DNA from: Gammaproteobacteria bacterium
Lineage (GTDB): Bacteria; Pseudomonadota; Gammaproteobacteria; GRL18
Assembly (NCBI GenBank): GCA_023144715.1
Contig: JAGLFC010000003.1
Span: 1 to 7,109, forward strand
Length of the DNA: 7,109 nt
Direction of reading: 5' to 3'
In this document: in pieces, positions 5,933-7,109 of the stretch
How the letters are laid out: every line of letters starts with the position of its first letter
Position numbering within the stretch: position 1 is the stretch's first letter
The notes under the pieces: model-generated
Databases searched by the model: none
The model's input: the letters and a program-made list of their open reading frames with translations, nothing else
What the model was told of the DNA's origin: nothing
Translations under genes and position numbers: made by a program

Positions 5933-6322
5933 TTACACAGGTATTGCCATAACCTCTTCAAAGGCTAATAAGCGATTATTTTTATCAATACAAATCAATT
6001 CAATAATTCCTGTAATGGCAGGTTTAGTGGCATTTTCTTTCCAAATATCTTGAGTCAATATGGCACGATAAGGGCTATCCATTTTAAAGGTAGTACGCAC
6101 ATCCAAGCGATCACCAAAAATAGCGGAATTGGTATATTTGACATTAACCGAATAAACCGCAAAACCAATTTGTTGTTCTTCCCAGAGTTTAATCAGCAAA
6201 TCAACGCCCAAGACTTCTTCTCTGGCACGCTCCATATATTTAAGATAATTGGCATAATAAACAACCCCTGAGTGATCGGTATCTTCATAATAGACTTGTA
6301 CAGGAAAATGGTATTGTTTCAT
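5933..6322 (-). CDS. ybgC: YbgC-type acyl-CoA thioesterase (4HBT hotdog fold)
   Basis: A 129-residue cytoplasmic hotdog-fold thioesterase that hydrolyses acyl-CoA (short-chain or phospholipid-related acyl groups in characterised YbgC enzymes). The active-site signature YYEDTDHSGVVYYANYLKYM spans residues 11-30. Asp16 corresponds to the catalytic Asp18 of E. coli/H. influenzae YbgC, and the helix continues with ERAREE. FPVQVYYEDTD at the N-terminus and the VKYTNSAIFGDRLDV strand (about 61-75) complete the domain. ATG at 6320-6322 has an AAGGA 9 bases upstream that overlaps the preceding TGA stop, so it is translated right after the glycosyltransferase gene (gap 13 bases). The family gene usually heads the tol-pal cluster, but here no tolQ follows; instead a convergent acyltransferase gene ends 2 bases away. 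A generic FadM/YbgC-family thioesterase is the alternative name. Confidence 0.9.
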   Translation of the reverse strand: MKQYHFPVQVYYEDTDHSGVVYYANYLKYMERAREEVLGVDLLIKLWEEQQIGFAVYSVNVKYTNSAIFGDRLDVRTTFKMDSPYRAILTQDIWKENATKPAITGIIELICIDKNNRLLAFEEVMAIPV

Positions 6323-6335
6323 CTAAAATAATCCT

Positions 6336-7109
6336 TCACGACTGATTAAAATTTGATTTTATAAAGGCTAAGTTCCAAAAATAGTCTTTTACTGCTGCAT
6401 CAGTAAAATTATGTTCCATAAATTCTCTATTTTGCTGATTTAATAAGTCAGTTTCTAAAGTATCCAGTGCTGACATTTTTAACATTAATTGAGATAAGGC
6501 GTGATCATCACCCACATCAAAGAGCCATTGCTGATCGGTAATAATTTCTTTTGCCCCACCCACATTAGTGGATATAACAGGCACATCCGCCATAATTGCT
6601 TCTAATAAAACCATACCAAATGGCTCATAATCAGAACTTAAAATAAAATTATCAAAGGCACGATAATAGTTGACGGCATTGACAACATTACCTGTAAAAA
6701 TTACTTGTTCTGTTAATTTTAATTGTTTAACCTGCTGTTTTAACTCCGCTTCAAGTCTTCCCTTTCCCATAATCATTAAAATTGCATGAGGTAATTGTTG
6801 TGCGACTGTTGCAAACGCATTGATCAAGGTTTTTTGATCCTTATCAGGGTGCAAACGACCCACATTAGCAAAAACATATTGATCATCTGTAAGACCTAAA
6901 AAACGCCTTGCCTCTGCACGAGAAAGCTGATCAGTCGTGACTTGTTCAATATTAATGCGATTGTATAAGGTTTGAATCTGTTCTTGTGGATAATGGGGTA
7001 AATAATGCCGAATATCATCGCGAATGGCATTAGAAACTCCCAGTAAATAGAGATTTTTTGTATGATGATTGACAAACCAACGACGCATAAAACGAAGATA
7101 ATTACCATA
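6336..7109 (-). CDS. Glycosyltransferase family 4 (GT-B), C-terminal part, cut by right edge
   Basis: C-terminal 257 residues of a retaining GT-B glycosyltransferase, probably a surface polysaccharide or LPS enzyme acting on the inner leaflet of the inner membrane. The frame stays open to the window edge: the seven codons before the internal ATG at 7086-7088 read YGNYLRF with no stop. That Met is therefore not the real start, and the N-terminal acceptor domain lies outside. From that Met, LGVSNAIRDDI (16-26) is the end of the N-terminal lobe. FANVGRLHPDKDQKTLINAF (73-92) is the donor-domain entry and ILMIMGKGRLEAEL (103-116) follows. VIFTGNV (129-135) and EPFGMVLLEAI (155-165), which gives the EX7E pair Glu155/Glu163, precede PVISTNVGGAKEII (170-183). 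It is cotranscribed with ybgC. Donor and acceptor sugars cannot be told. Confidence 0.88.
   Translation of the reverse strand, partial: YGNYLRFMRRWFVNHHTKNLYLLGVSNAIRDDIRHYLPHYPQEQIQTLYNRINIEQVTTDQLSRAEARRFLGLTDDQYVFANVGRLHPDKDQKTLINAFATVAQQLPHAILMIMGKGRLEAELKQQVKQLKLTEQVIFTGNVVNAVNYYRAFDNFILSSDYEPFGMVLLEAIMADVPVISTNVGGAKEIITDQQWLFDVGDDHALSQLMLKMSALDTLETDLLNQQNREFMEHNFTDAAVKDYFWNLAFIKSNFNQS

Noticed and set aside
6050..6271. Plus-strand open frame of 73 codons
   Set aside because: Antisense to ybgC, whose catalytic motif is intact; no domain visible.
7086..7088. ATG as the start of the glycosyltransferase gene
   Set aside because: The frame stays open upstream to the window edge, there is no SD just before it, and the N-terminal GT-B domain would be missing. 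It is an internal Met of a truncated gene.
6896..7108. Minus-strand open frame of 70 codons at the right edge
   Set aside because: Overlaps the glycosyltransferase in another frame of the same strand; the glycosyltransferase frame carries the GT4 motifs.

Overview
The window looks like chromosomal DNA from an AT-rich gammaproteobacterium. The evidence is a HemB of the aspartate-rich, Pseudomonas-like type, a TrhP/YegQ tRNA hydroxylation protein close to the enterobacterial one, a MlaC-family periplasmic protein, a YbgC thioesterase and a small protein of the gammaproteobacterial TIGR02647 type. Hand counts on single 60-base lines give about 37% G+C in hemB and 23-33% in the acyltransferase gene. 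Species and lifestyle cannot be read from this window. I see no tRNA, rRNA, CRISPR array, transposase or phage gene.

Left part (1-2672, minus strand): trhP, hemB and a small two-helix membrane protein that runs off the left edge follow each other with gaps of 20-27 bases, so they probably form one operon. A consensus -10 hexamer lies upstream of trhP in the 179-base divergent gap. hemB starts at TTG behind a good ribosome binding site.

Middle part (2852-4720, plus strand): a mlaC-like lipid-carrier gene without the other mla genes, then a metallo-beta-lactamase-fold hydrolase with its own extended -10 promoter, then a TIGR02647 small protein whose start overlaps the hydrolase stop (ATGA). 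The last two are very probably translationally coupled.

Right part (4721-7109): a 160-base gap holds a large imperfect inverted repeat around a perfect 12-base palindrome, flanked by 8-base direct repeats. It precedes a very AT-rich membrane acyltransferase (family 3) gene. That gene ends 2 bases from the stop of a convergent ybgC, which is cotranscribed with an upstream GT4-type glycosyltransferase cut by the right edge. The acyltransferase and glycosyltransferase suggest surface glycan synthesis or decoration nearby. ybgC sits away from tol-pal genes here.

Most of the window is ordinary housekeeping sequence. The two points most worth following are the inverted-repeat element at 4724-4847 and the coupled hydrolase/TIGR02647 pair, whose function is unknown. 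I found no convincing sign of a novel defence or mobile system.
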